From Methyloradius sp035460505 (GTDB lineage: Bacteria > Pseudomonadota > Gammaproteobacteria > Burkholderiales > Methylophilaceae), in NCBI GenBank assembly GCA_035460505.1, contig DATHWP010000007.1, forward strand, positions 41,250 through 105,249: a stretch of DNA of 64,000 nt. The letters run 5' to 3'. Below the pieces are notes generated by a model. The model searched no databases. It saw only the letters and a program-made list of their open reading frames with translations, and was not told where the DNA came from. The first letter of the stretch is position 1. Every line of letters starts with the position of its first letter. Below are positions 16,176 through 26,253 of the stretch, piece by piece. The position numbers were made by a program, and so were the translations under genes.

Positions 16176-19100
16176 ATGGGAACGCCTAACGCATTAAGTC
16201 AAGCTAATCTGGATTACGCCCGTGGTCTTTTGGATAATGCAGGTGCTTCAGCAATGTATGATTATCTGGATAGTCAGGGGTATGGATATGCAGCTTTTGC
16301 AAATGGAGTTGCAAAGGATAATTCTATTGAAGGTAGTGTAGCAATAAGCTTTATGAAAGAGCAGGCAGCAAATCAGGGTGACCCACTAACCACATCTGAT
16401 GTTAGTTCTATAGTGCATGATATGGCGCAGGGTTATATCAATGGTCTACAAAACCAAATACAGCAGCCAGGGGATAAAGTAACTACAGATATTTCATTTC
16501 AAGATGCTCAAGCTTTTCATGACCAAGTTTTTCAAGATCATGGTCTGAGTCCAGAAACGTGGACGCTTCATGAACCCATGAAAGATATGAGTCAGCATGA
16601 CCAAGATCAGTTATGGAAATATATTTTAGACAATGCCCACAACCCTATTATGGAACACATAATAAGCGATGGTATTGCTGCTTATATGGAATTCAAGGCA
16701 TTCACCGATGTTGCGGCCAGACATTGGTGGTCTGTTTTTTCTGGGATTGTAGGCAATTTTTTCATTACTCCAGCATACGGTGATGAAATGAATCCAAATG
16801 TAGGACAAGCCTTTAACACCTTCAGCACATACCCCCAACGAAGCGATCCTTTCACTTTAGATTTGAACGGCAACGGTATAGATACCGTCGGTATTAGCAC
16901 CACCAATCCCATTCTCTTTGATATAGACGCCGATGGCGTAAAAACATCCACTGGCTGGATTGCTGCTACAGATGGTCTACTGGTTCTAGATAGAAATGGC
17001 AACGGCACCATAGACAGTGGACGTGAACTCTTCGGTGATGCCACACTTAAAAGCAATGGTCAACTTGCGGAAGATGGATTTGACGCTATTGCCGATCAAG
17101 ATAGCAATCTAGACGGGAAGGTTGACAGCCTTGATGCAAATTGGACTTCGCTAAAGGTGTGGCGTGATTTGAACCAGGACGGAATTTCTCAAGTTAACGA
17201 GCTGTTCACATTGTCAGATCTTAATATTCAAAGTATCAATGTGGCAAGGCAGGAACATAGTGTCTTACTTGGGAATGGTAATGTACTAGCCGACCTCGGA
17301 AGCTTTACTTTTTCTGATGGTTCCACGTCAACAGCTGGCACTGCAGCCAATCTTGCTGACGTAAACTTGGCGCAAGATACCTTCCATACTGAATTTTCTG
17401 ATCATATTACGTTAACTTCTGAAGCTGAGACTCTTCCTGGTCTGAAAGGGAGTGGGCAAGTTAGAGATTTGAGAGAGGCTGCAAGTCTATCTCCTGCATT
17501 AGCTTCACTGCTTAACCAGTTTGAAACTGCAACACGAGAGCAGCAATATACCCTGACAGATGAGATTCTTAAGGCATGGTCAGACACAAGTACTATGGCA
17601 GCTACTTTCACAGGAGCCTATGCTGGGCACACTCTAACTGTTGATATGCAACCTGGATACTCTGGTCTAACGGTAGGTAGTGCAGGCTATCTGGCCATGG
17701 CAGATAAACTCACTATCTTAGAACGCTTTAATGGTAGAACCTATCAGCCTATTCCAGCTGGTAACGGAGATGTAAATCTTACTCTTTGGCACAACGCTCA
17801 GGATTTGCTGAATAAAAGTTACGATGTACTCAAATATTCAGTTTTTCAATCGTTACATATCAGCGCTATTTATGAGACCTTAATTCAGCCGATGATAGAT
17901 GAAATTGACCTGAAGATTGATTCCAGTGGTATTTCAATGGATTTTAGCCGTCTCAATGGGGATATAAACGCACGCCTAACAACTAATCCAGTCTCGGGTT
18001 TTAATGATTTGCTGGACTTTTATATTGCTACAAAAGGCACTCTCGAAGGCAGTGGATGGCAAGGTCAGCAGATGATTGTAGACTATGCTACTAGTCATAC
18101 GATAACCCCCGATCTAAAAGTAAGCCTGGAATATGCTGGGTTTCTGATTGAAGGTATTTCTGCTTGGAATAACGGCTATAGCACGGGTCAATATGATGTT
18201 ATGGCTGGCAATGATCTTGCCGATGATATCCATGGCTCAACAGGTAACGAGTCCATCTATGGGCAAGGTGGCAACGACCGCATATGGGCTGGGCTTGGGA
18301 ATGATCTTTTATCGGGTGGTGTTGGAAATGACTTATTAAGAGCGGATGAAGGCAATGACACACTATATGGCGGAGTAGGCGATGATTCCCTATACGGTGA
18401 TAGCGGTGATGATATATTAGTAGGCGGAACTGGGAACGATAGCCTTAATGGTGGTTTAGGCAATGATACTTTTATATTTAGCCAGGGCGATGGGCAAGAT
18501 ACTATAGGTACCGATGACATTACTTTGGGGCGCCAAGATGTCATAAAATTTACAGATGTAACTTCAAGCGATCTTACATCTGTTGTTAGGTCTTCTAATG
18601 ACCTGATATTAAATTATGGTATCAACGACAGCATAAAAATAACCAATCAATTCTTGAATTCCTCCTCTCCATATGGGGTTACAGGTATTCAGTTTAGTGA
18701 TGGCATTACCTATAGTCTTACCCAGCTATATCAGGCTTATGCGATCAATACAAATCATTATGTGACATTTGCTGACAATATAGATTGGCATATCGTTACT
18801 GACAACCTTGGCGGTTCCATAACTACTTCTACAGGTAACGACACGATAGAGGGTGGAACAGGCGGTGATTTTATAGATGGGGGAGCTGGCAACGATCTGA
18901 TTTCTGGCGGTGGCTATTCTGACTATCTATTTGGTGGTGATGGAAATGACACATTAATAGGTGGAGAAGGTAATGATTATTTAGTGGGTGGTAACGATCA
19001 CGATACCTATGTATTTAGTGTCGGCGATGGGCAAGATACTATCGACAGTAGTATTAATAGCGTCGTACATCAGGACACTATCCAGTTTACCAATGTTGAC

Positions 19101-22100
19101 TCTGCAAGCTTGACCTCTCTGACACGTTCTGGAAATGACTTGAAAATAAGTTACGGTACAAGTGACAGTATCACTCTGTTGAATAAATTCTATACCTCAA
19201 ATGTAGGTGCCAGTCTGGACCAAGTTATATTCTATGGTGTCGACTATTTCACATTTACACGACTGTACGGAAGTTATGCCATCAACTTGACTTCAGCGGC
19301 GGATAATCAGAGTTTTGATGCCTTTGCGGTCGATCCTATTTTCAATTACATCGCCAATATGCATATTCTGGCTGGGGCGGGTAATGACACCGTATCAAGT
19401 GGTGTAGGTAACGACACGCTAGAAGGTGGAGATGGTAACGACAGTTTGAGTAGTGGCAATGGCAACGATCTGTTGGTTGGTGGCGCTGGTGCTGATGCTT
19501 TGAACGGTGGGACAGGCATAGACACGGCAAGTTATATAACTTCAACTGCTGGAGTTCAGATAAATCTCCTAACAGGAGCTAGTCATGGTGGCGATGCCGA
19601 GGGCGATTACCTTGTTGGCATAGAGAATCTGATTGGTTCCAGCAATAGTGATGTATTGACAGGTAATGCTGGCAATAATCTGCTTGATGGACAGGCTAGT
19701 GCAGATACTCTGACTGGTGGTGCTGGTGACGACACTTATATTGTAGATGACCTTGGCGATGTGGTGATTGAGAATGCTAGTGAAGGCATCGATACTATTA
19801 AAGCGAGTATCAGCTATACCCTTGGTGATTACGTAGAGAATCTGACCTTGACTGGTAGCACTACTATAAATGCTACCGGCAATGCGCTGAGCAATATAAT
19901 TCAGGGGAATGCCGCTAATAATATTATTGTGGGAAATGGCGGCAATGACACATTAATTGGTGGTGCTGGTGACGACACTTATATCGTAGATGACCTTGGC
20001 GATGTAGTGATTGAGAATGCCTATGAAGGCATCGATATTATCAAAACGAGTGTCAGCTATACCCTCGGTGACTACGTGGAGAATTTAACCTTGACTGGCA
20101 GCAATGCCATTAATGCTACCGGCAACGCGCTGAGCAATATAATTCAGGGGAATGCCGCTAATAATATTATTTTAGGAAATAGTGGGCATGACACATTAAT
20201 TGGTGGTGCTGGTGACGACTTTCTCGATGGTGGAGCTGGTAGCGATATCTATGTCTTCTCTAAGGGAGATGGTGCCGATGTGATTTCTAGTTCTGAATCC
20301 ACAGATGAAATCTCGTTTCTTGATGTCGGCGTTAACGAACTGACAAGTGTTGATCAAATTGGTAATGATTTGGTCTTAAAGTACGGGATTGGGGATGTTC
20401 TCACTATCCAGTCATACTTTTCTTCCCCAGAAAATTCAATTAAGAGATTCTCGTTTTCTGACCAGGCTTTGCTTTTTGGTCAGGCGCCCACTCTCAGTCA
20501 GCTACGCGCTACATTTCTGCCTGCAGGTGGAGGAACCAACTCGGGCCCAATACTGGGAACATCGAGTGATGACAATTTGGGAGGGGCTTATTATGCTGCC
20601 GAGATAAGAGGCCTTGGAGGTAATGATACGCTTAGCGGTGGATCCTATAATGGAGTAAATTTTAACGATACTTTAGTTGGTGGAATTGGAAACGATGAGT
20701 TATGGGGGAACGGTGGAGATGATACCTATGTGTTCAATCTCGGGGATGGGCAAGACAGCATCAATAATTCCGGTGATGTTGCAACAACGACTCGTGGCAC
20801 CCTGAAGTTCGGTCCGGATATTTCATCTTCGCAGGTTTCGTTGAGCATCAATGACTATGATTTGACATTGGCGATAGACGGTACATCTGACCAAGTCACT
20901 ATTATGGGATGGACGCTAGGGACTTTGTTCCGCCTTAATGAAATAAAATTTGATGATGGCACTACTTGGAGTACTGAATATGTCAATTCTATTATTTATG
21001 CAGGGAATGACAATTTAACTTCTAGTAATTACAGCCCTTCTGATTATGTTAAGGGTTATGCTGGGGATGATACCCTTTACGGACAGGATGCCAACGACAC
21101 TCTTCAGGGTGGTATAGGCAATGATCATCTGAACGGTCAAGGTGGTAGCGATACTTATCTTTTTGGTCTGGGCGATGGTCAGGACAGTATCAGCAATTAT
21201 GACGATTCAACTACCGCATCTACCTCAGTCGACACATTGAAGTTTGGCGCAGGCATTTCAGCCAGCGATATCAGTTTCAGCATCAATGGCACGGACCTTG
21301 TCCTGAGTATAGCCAACACGACTGACCAGATAACGATTCAGAACTGGACTGTGAGCCAGAGTTACCATCTTCAGCAGATAGAATTTGCGAATGGCAGTAT
21401 TTGGGATGCAGCTACAATTGAAGATTTCGTGGCTAACATTGGTGACTCCGGAGGAGGCGATGGTGGTACTGGCGGTGGTTCAGGCAGTACCACAGTGGTA
21501 AATGGCACTGAAGGCGATGATTATATTTCTGCCTTTACAACAGATGACCAATTAATCAGTGGCCTTGCAGGTAATGACACAATATTCGGGTCTCTGGGTC
21601 AAGATACCTTGGAAGGGAATGCAGGGAATGACTACCTTTCAGGTGGGGGCGCCAGCGATACATACCTATTCAATCTAGGTGACGGTCAGGATACTATCAG
21701 TAATTATGATGACTTAGCTACTACATCAATAGACACATTAAAATTCGGCACAGGCATTGCAGCTAGTGATGTAACTGTCGGCGTTAGTGGTGATGATCTT
21801 ATATTGAGTATAGGAGCTTCAACCGATCAGGTCACATTACAGAGCTGGAATATTGACCAAAAGTATCGTCATCAGCAAGTCGTGTTTGCTGATGGGACGA
21901 CATGGGACAGCACGTATCTTAGTAATGAATACCTAGTAGCCAAGTTATCTGGTGACGATTACTTATCTCCATATTCAACGGATGATCAAATACTGAGAGG
22001 ATTTGCTGGAAATGACACTATTTTCGGATCTTTAGGTAACGATACTCTGGAAGGAGGAATCGGCAACGATTATCTGAATGGGCAAACTGGTAGTGACACA

Positions 22101-24302
22101 TACATCTTCAATCTAGGCGATGGCCAGGACATTATTAACAACTATGATGATTCAGCTACTGACTCATTGAAATTTGGTACAGGTATATCGAAAAGTGATA
22201 TCACTATTGGTCTTAGCGGCAGTGATTTGATCTTGAGTATAGCTAACACAACTGATCAGATTACAATCCAGAACTGGGGTTATGGACAAGACTATCGTCT
22301 TGATAAGGTCGAATTTGCAGATGGAACTTCATGGGACAGTGCATATTTGAATGACCAATACCTAAGAGTCAAATTATCTGGTGATGACTATTTATCTTTA
22401 GATACAACGGATGATCAGCTACTCAAAGGTTTTACTGGAAATGACACCATCTACGGTTCACTAGGCAATGACAGCTTAGAAGGTGGGGTAGGTAATGATT
22501 ATCTGGGCGGACAAGGTGGTAGCGATACTTATCTGTTCGGCCTTGGAGATGGCCAGGACACTATCAACAATTATGACGATTCAAGTACCGCAACTACGTC
22601 AGTTGATACATTGAAATTTGGTGCAGGCATTTCAACCAGCGATATCAGTTTCACTATCAATGGCAGCGATCTTGTTCTAAGTATAGCCAACACGACTGAT
22701 CAGATCACGATCCAAAACTGGACAGTTAGCCAGAGTTACAAGCTTCAGCAGATTGAGTTTGCAAATGGCAGTATCTGGGACGCGGTAGCTATTGAAGGTC
22801 TTGTAGCCGGAGGTGGTGATGGCGGTGGAGGGGACCCTGGAGATGGTGGCAATGGTGGTGACGGAGGAGACCCAGATAACGGCAACGTGATTAACGGTAC
22901 TGAAGACAGTGATTACTTCACAGCCATTGACGACAATCCTGCCTACCTGAAAGGCCTTGGTGGCGACGATACCATCATCGGTTATGCCGGTAACGATACT
23001 CTTGAAGGCGGAACAGGCAACGACTTCCTTATGGGTCAAACAGGTAACGATACTTACAAGTTTAATCTGGGGGATGGCCAAGACATCATAGGTGATTACG
23101 ACACTACCTCTGGAAATGTTGATACCTTGCATTTTGCAACAGGGATTAATGCCTCAGATATAAGCTTTACATTACAAGGCGTGGATCTGGTTCTGGGAAT
23201 CAGCGGAACAGATGACCAAGTAAAAATCGCAGACTGGGGTTATGGTCAGGATCACTATATTGAAAATGTACAGTTTGCTAATGGGACTGTTTGGGATAAT
23301 GGTTATTTGAATACCCAGTATCTTCAGGCCCTGCTATCTGGCGATGATAATTTGACTGCCCCTGATGACCAGGACGCTTTGGTCAGGGGCTTTGCCGGAA
23401 ACGACAGTTTATGGGGCTTTGCCGGAAACGATACCTTGGAAGGCGGCACGGGCAACGACTATCTCGCTGGGCAGGTTGGTAATGATTTGTACCGATTTAA
23501 TATCGGTGATGGCCAAGACACTATTGGAGAGTATGACTCAACCCCAGGCAATACTGATACCCTAAGTATTGGGGAAAATATCTCTTCATCCGATATCACC
23601 TTTAGCACGCAAGGCAGCGATCTGATTCTTGGAATATCAGGAACCAGTGACCAGGTGACTCTACTCAACTGGAGCTATGGTTCAGATTATCGTATTGAGA
23701 ATGTCCAGTTTAATAACGGTACAGTCTGGGATGCTGATTACTTGAACACTGAGTATCTTAAATCCTCTTTATCTGGCGATGATTACCTCACTCCTCCAGA
23801 TAATCAGGATGCCCTGCTCAGAGGGTTTGCGGGCAATGATACGATATGGTCCTTTGATGGAAACGATACCTTGGCAGGCGATACAGGGAATGATTTCCTT
23901 GCTGGCCAACTAGGTAATGATACGTATATTTTCAACGCAGGAGATGGTCAGGATACTGTCTATGACTGGGACCAGAATTCTGATCCTAGTAATGTAGATA
24001 CACTGAAATTTGGTGCTGGCATTGGTTATGACCAGCTATGGTTTACCCAGTCAGACAACAATCTTGAGATTAGTGTTATTGGTACTACCGATAAAACGAT
24101 CATTCAGGATTGGTATAGCGGTTCTTCCTATCATGTAGAAGAGATTGCTACAGCAGATGGTAATCACACCCTGATTGATACGCAGGTACAGAACCTGGTC
24201 AATGCGATGGCTGGCTTAACTCCGCCAGCAGCGGGCCAGACGACATTACCTGCGGCTTATCAGACCCAATTGGCACCTGTCCTGGCAGCAAACTGGTCGT
24301 AA
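16176..24302 (+). CDS. Giant RTX protein 1 (2708 aa), type I secretion substrate with unknown N-terminal domain
   Basis: Layout: unique N-terminal domain (~1-218); conserved carrier region (~219-668) beginning PQRSDPFTLDLNGNGIDTVG, with EF-hand-like DIDADGVKT and DRNGNGTIDSGRE; then to ~2620 a long array of GGxGxD calcium-binding repeats. These alternate with units of the type DTLKFGAGISASDI...TDQITIQNW (haemolysin-type calcium-binding-related domain). A conserved tail ends QTTLPAAYQTQLAPVLAANWS. Such proteins are exported unfolded through TolC/HlyB/HlyD-type machines and fold in external calcium. The N-terminus shows no motif I recognise; HWWSVFSGIVGNFF is hydrophobic. Carrier and tail are nearly shared with RTX2. 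Confidence 0.9.
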   Translation: MGTPNALSQANLDYARGLLDNAGASAMYDYLDSQGYGYAAFANGVAKDNSIEGSVAISFMKEQAANQGDPLTTSDVSSIVHDMAQGYINGLQNQIQQPGDKVTTDISFQDAQAFHDQVFQDHGLSPETWTLHEPMKDMSQHDQDQLWKYILDNAHNPIMEHIISDGIAAYMEFKAFTDVAARHWWSVFSGIVGNFFITPAYGDEMNPNVGQAFNTFSTYPQRSDPFTLDLNGNGIDTVGISTTNPILFDIDADGVKTSTGWIAATDGLLVLDRNGNGTIDSGRELFGDATLKSNGQLAEDGFDAIADQDSNLDGKVDSLDANWTSLKVWRDLNQDGISQVNELFTLSDLNIQSINVARQEHSVLLGNGNVLADLGSFTFSDGSTSTAGTAANLADVNLAQDTFHTEFSDHITLTSEAETLPGLKGSGQVRDLREAASLSPALASLLNQFETATREQQYTLTDEILKAWSDTSTMAATFTGAYAGHTLTVDMQPGYSGLTVGSAGYLAMADKLTILERFNGRTYQPIPAGNGDVNLTLWHNAQDLLNKSYDVLKYSVFQSLHISAIYETLIQPMIDEIDLKIDSSGISMDFSRLNGDINARLTTNPVSGFNDLLDFYIATKGTLEGSGWQGQQMIVDYATSHTITPDLKVSLEYAGFLIEGISAWNNGYSTGQYDVMAGNDLADDIHGSTGNESIYGQGGNDRIWAGLGNDLLSGGVGNDLLRADEGNDTLYGGVGDDSLYGDSGDDILVGGTGNDSLNGGLGNDTFIFSQGDGQDTIGTDDITLGRQDVIKFTDVTSSDLTSVVRSSNDLILNYGINDSIKITNQFLNSSSPYGVTGIQFSDGITYSLTQLYQAYAINTNHYVTFADNIDWHIVTDNLGGSITTSTGNDTIEGGTGGDFIDGGAGNDLISGGGYSDYLFGGDGNDTLIGGEGNDYLVGGNDHDTYVFSVGDGQDTIDSSINSVVHQDTIQFTNVDSASLTSLTRSGNDLKISYGTSDSITLLNKFYTSNVGASLDQVIFYGVDYFTFTRLYGSYAINLTSAADNQSFDAFAVDPIFNYIANMHILAGAGNDTVSSGVGNDTLEGGDGNDSLSSGNGNDLLVGGAGADALNGGTGIDTASYITSTAGVQINLLTGASHGGDAEGDYLVGIENLIGSSNSDVLTGNAGNNLLDGQASADTLTGGAGDDTYIVDDLGDVVIENASEGIDTIKASISYTLGDYVENLTLTGSTTINATGNALSNIIQGNAANNIIVGNGGNDTLIGGAGDDTYIVDDLGDVVIENAYEGIDIIKTSVSYTLGDYVENLTLTGSNAINATGNALSNIIQGNAANNIILGNSGHDTLIGGAGDDFLDGGAGSDIYVFSKGDGADVISSSESTDEISFLDVGVNELTSVDQIGNDLVLKYGIGDVLTIQSYFSSPENSIKRFSFSDQALLFGQAPTLSQLRATFLPAGGGTNSGPILGTSSDDNLGGAYYAAEIRGLGGNDTLSGGSYNGVNFNDTLVGGIGNDELWGNGGDDTYVFNLGDGQDSINNSGDVATTTRGTLKFGPDISSSQVSLSINDYDLTLAIDGTSDQVTIMGWTLGTLFRLNEIKFDDGTTWSTEYVNSIIYAGNDNLTSSNYSPSDYVKGYAGDDTLYGQDANDTLQGGIGNDHLNGQGGSDTYLFGLGDGQDSISNYDDSTTASTSVDTLKFGAGISASDISFSINGTDLVLSIANTTDQITIQNWTVSQSYHLQQIEFANGSIWDAATIEDFVANIGDSGGGDGGTGGGSGSTTVVNGTEGDDYISAFTTDDQLISGLAGNDTIFGSLGQDTLEGNAGNDYLSGGGASDTYLFNLGDGQDTISNYDDLATTSIDTLKFGTGIAASDVTVGVSGDDLILSIGASTDQVTLQSWNIDQKYRHQQVVFADGTTWDSTYLSNEYLVAKLSGDDYLSPYSTDDQILRGFAGNDTIFGSLGNDTLEGGIGNDYLNGQTGSDTYIFNLGDGQDIINNYDDSATDSLKFGTGISKSDITIGLSGSDLILSIANTTDQITIQNWGYGQDYRLDKVEFADGTSWDSAYLNDQYLRVKLSGDDYLSLDTTDDQLLKGFTGNDTIYGSLGNDSLEGGVGNDYLGGQGGSDTYLFGLGDGQDTINNYDDSSTATTSVDTLKFGAGISTSDISFTINGSDLVLSIANTTDQITIQNWTVSQSYKLQQIEFANGSIWDAVAIEGLVAGGGDGGGGDPGDGGNGGDGGDPDNGNVINGTEDSDYFTAIDDNPAYLKGLGGDDTIIGYAGNDTLEGGTGNDFLMGQTGNDTYKFNLGDGQDIIGDYDTTSGNVDTLHFATGINASDISFTLQGVDLVLGISGTDDQVKIADWGYGQDHYIENVQFANGTVWDNGYLNTQYLQALLSGDDNLTAPDDQDALVRGFAGNDSLWGFAGNDTLEGGTGNDYLAGQVGNDLYRFNIGDGQDTIGEYDSTPGNTDTLSIGENISSSDITFSTQGSDLILGISGTSDQVTLLNWSYGSDYRIENVQFNNGTVWDADYLNTEYLKSSLSGDDYLTPPDNQDALLRGFAGNDTIWSFDGNDTLAGDTGNDFLAGQLGNDTYIFNAGDGQDTVYDWDQNSDPSNVDTLKFGAGIGYDQLWFTQSDNNLEISVIGTTDKTIIQDWYSGSSYHVEEIATADGNHTLIDTQVQNLVNAMAGLTPPAAGQTTLPAAYQTQLAPVLAANWS

Positions 24303-24378
24303 ACTGAAACATTAGTAAAGTAATATATAAAAGATACAAAAGTAACCAGCAACAAATCATTACTAAAGGGGAAACGGC

Positions 24379-24415
24379 GGGCCGATATCATCTGATCATG
24401 ATGTCGACCTCGCTT
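24379..24415 (+). terminator. Hairpin after RTX1, possible attenuating terminator
   Basis: GGCCGATATC (from 24379) pairs with GATGTCGACC (to 24409), allowing G-U pairs, 75-110 bp after the RTX1 stop and just before the tolC-like gene. A related hairpin with a perfect stem follows RTX2 (30163-30194). Both are preceded by GGGGAAACGGC. Stem bases differ between copies but pairing is kept, which argues for RNA function. The T-run is weak. Confidence 0.5.
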
Positions 24416-24424
24416 TGTATTTAA

Positions 24425-25774
24425 GTGAATAAAAGAAAAAATATAAGGTTTGGTTTGTCTGTTGTTATCCTGGCAATGATCAGTCCAACGCTACAGGCCG
24501 CCAATCTGCTGGAGGTCTATCATTCAGCCCAAGCCAATGACCCCACCTTTGATTCAGCCCGCTATGCTTTACAAGCTGCTGAACAAAAGGTTCCTCAAGC
24601 AAGGGCAGGCTTATTACCAGTGATTAACCTCAACGGTAACGACAATGCCAATCATGCGTCGACTGAATACAGTGCAGCTACAAACACTACTCAGGTCAAA
24701 CGTTCCACACAGTCTTGGGCTTGGAATCTACAACTCACGCAACCACTATTCCGTTTGCAAAACTATGTTGCCTACCAGCAATCAGAATATCTGGTTGCCC
24801 AGGCACATGCCCTCTATACGCAAGCGGAACAAGACCTCATATTAAGGCTGACGCAAGCCTACTTTGATGTATTGGTAGCTAATGAAACAATAGCCGTCGC
24901 TGAGTCACAGATGAATGCCGCTACAGAACAAATGGCGCAGGCCCAGGCAGGTTTTGAGCACGGTACTAATGCCGTTACCGATGTGCATGAAGCCAAAGCC
25001 CGTATTGATTTAGCCCGCGCTCAAAAGCTTGCTGCCCTCAATGATTTAGAAGCCAAACGTGCAGAACTAGAAAAGATTGTAGGTCAAGCACCAGAAGCCT
25101 TAGCCTCACTCAAAGAAACCGAGATTATCCCCAAACCCCAACCAGAAGATGTGCGCGCATGGATAGAGCAGGCCCGAGTTAATAACCCCGCAGTACTTGC
25201 ACCAGAAGCTGTTGTTAAAGCAGCAGAATCAGAAGTGAATCGCAATCGCGCCGAGTATCTACCCACTGTAGATATTGTTGCTTCTTATGGCCAGAACTAC
25301 ACCTCAAACAACCTCACACTCCCCAGTGATTACTCTACCAACGCTACGACCAGCAGTGCTGGCTTACAAGTTACAGTCCCCCTATTTGCGGGCGGCGCTA
25401 CCAACTCAAAAGTCATCGAAGCTATAGCCAACAAAAACAAAGCCCAAGCCCAACTAGAGACAGCTAAACGTCAGGCTGCTACTGATGCCCGCCAAGCCTA
25501 CTCAGGCATCATCAACGGATTAGCGCAGATAGAAGCACTGGAATCTGCTGTAGATTCCAGTGCGATTGCTGTTGAAGGCAACAAGCAAGGCTATAAATAC
25601 GGCATCCATATCAATATCGATATTCTCAACGCGCAACGCCAACTCTATAGTGCTAAACGCGACCTCATCAAAGCCAGATACGACACATTAATCCAAGGCC
25701 TAAAACTCAAAGCTGCTGTTGGCACCCTCAGTGAAGTTGACCTTATCAGCATCAATCAACTGCTCATCAAATAA
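24425..25774 (+). CDS. TolC-family outer-membrane protein of the type I secretion system
   Basis: The 449-aa protein has a signal peptide (SVVILAMISPTLQAANLLE) and the duplicated outer-membrane-efflux architecture: ANDPTFDSARYALQAAEQKVPQARAGLLPVINLNGN near the N-terminus, long coiled helices rich in Ala/Gln, and LFAGGATNSKVIEA in the second half. It forms the outer-membrane tunnel that receives RTX substrates from the ABC transporter/HlyD complex. It starts at GTG 24425. A degraded copy of its 3' end lies at 14743-14881. It is transcribed downstream of RTX1 and separated from hlyB/hlyD by the second RTX unit. Confidence 0.92.
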   Translation: MNKRKNIRFGLSVVILAMISPTLQAANLLEVYHSAQANDPTFDSARYALQAAEQKVPQARAGLLPVINLNGNDNANHASTEYSAATNTTQVKRSTQSWAWNLQLTQPLFRLQNYVAYQQSEYLVAQAHALYTQAEQDLILRLTQAYFDVLVANETIAVAESQMNAATEQMAQAQAGFEHGTNAVTDVHEAKARIDLARAQKLAALNDLEAKRAELEKIVGQAPEALASLKETEIIPKPQPEDVRAWIEQARVNNPAVLAPEAVVKAAESEVNRNRAEYLPTVDIVASYGQNYTSNNLTLPSDYSTNATTSSAGLQVTVPLFAGGATNSKVIEAIANKNKAQAQLETAKRQAATDARQAYSGIINGLAQIEALESAVDSSAIAVEGNKQGYKYGIHINIDILNAQRQLYSAKRDLIKARYDTLIQGLKLKAAVGTLSEVDLISINQLLIK

Positions 25775-25917
25775 CTACTACTGCACTAAAACAGCCACCT
25801 AATGCTGGTTCTGGACAAGCCAAAAATCAAAAGTTGCATATAGGTTAAAAAAGTTATCCTATATTAAACAGCTAATTAGAAGTGAAAATAATTATTGGTT
25901 TTGAAACATACATAAGC

Positions 25918-25933
25918 TACATTCTTGAATGTA
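25918..25933. promoter_or_regulatory. Conserved palindromic core upstream of the second RTX unit
   Basis: TACATTCTTGAATGTA is retained from the longer palindrome at 15021-15054, and again lies ~110-130 bp upstream of the -24 promoter element. The outer arms have diverged, so the core is the likely protein-binding site. Confidence 0.5.
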
Positions 25934-26045
25934 AGAAAATGTTAAGAAATTCACTCTGCTTTCAGACTCTTAGGTGGAGTTTTGGAAAAGATGAAATTTA
26001 GGACGGACAGGTTTTGTTTTGTGGGAGGCTAGTTTGTTAAAAATA

Positions 26046-26061
26046 TGGCATAACAATTGCT
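26046..26061 (+). promoter_or_regulatory. Sigma54-type (-24/-12) promoter of the second RTX unit
   Basis: TGGCATAACAATTGCT keeps GG-N10-GC and differs from the first copy by one base in the non-critical spacer. The expected leader to the gene at 26254 is ~180 nt. Confidence 0.6.
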
Positions 26062-26253
26062 GTTAGTCATTCACGCAAATATTAAAACCATACAAACAAT
26101 AAGAATGATATTAAGGGCTTTGGAATGTTATTAATTCAAATTGAAGCGATCCGTACTCTTGTCGGAATACCGTATGAGAGCGGAGAAAATGGTGGTCTGT
26201 CCCCTATTATTGTTTTACGAAAAATGGCGAGAATCCTTATTAGGGTTTAAAAA

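Larger units (their letters stand above)
25632..26115 (+). repeat. ~480-bp direct repeat, copy 2 (tolC 3' end plus control region of unit 2)
   Basis: Imperfect direct copy of 14743-15226. The non-coding part (25775-26253) separates tolC from the second exported-protein/RTX pair and holds the palindrome core at 25918 and the -24/-12 promoter at 26046. No gene is seen in it. Confidence 0.85.

Noticed and set aside
18200..24000. Tandem DNA repeats as a mobile or CRISPR-like array
   Set aside because: They encode GGxGxD calcium-binding repeats and haemolysin-related domains of one continuous 2708-aa frame.
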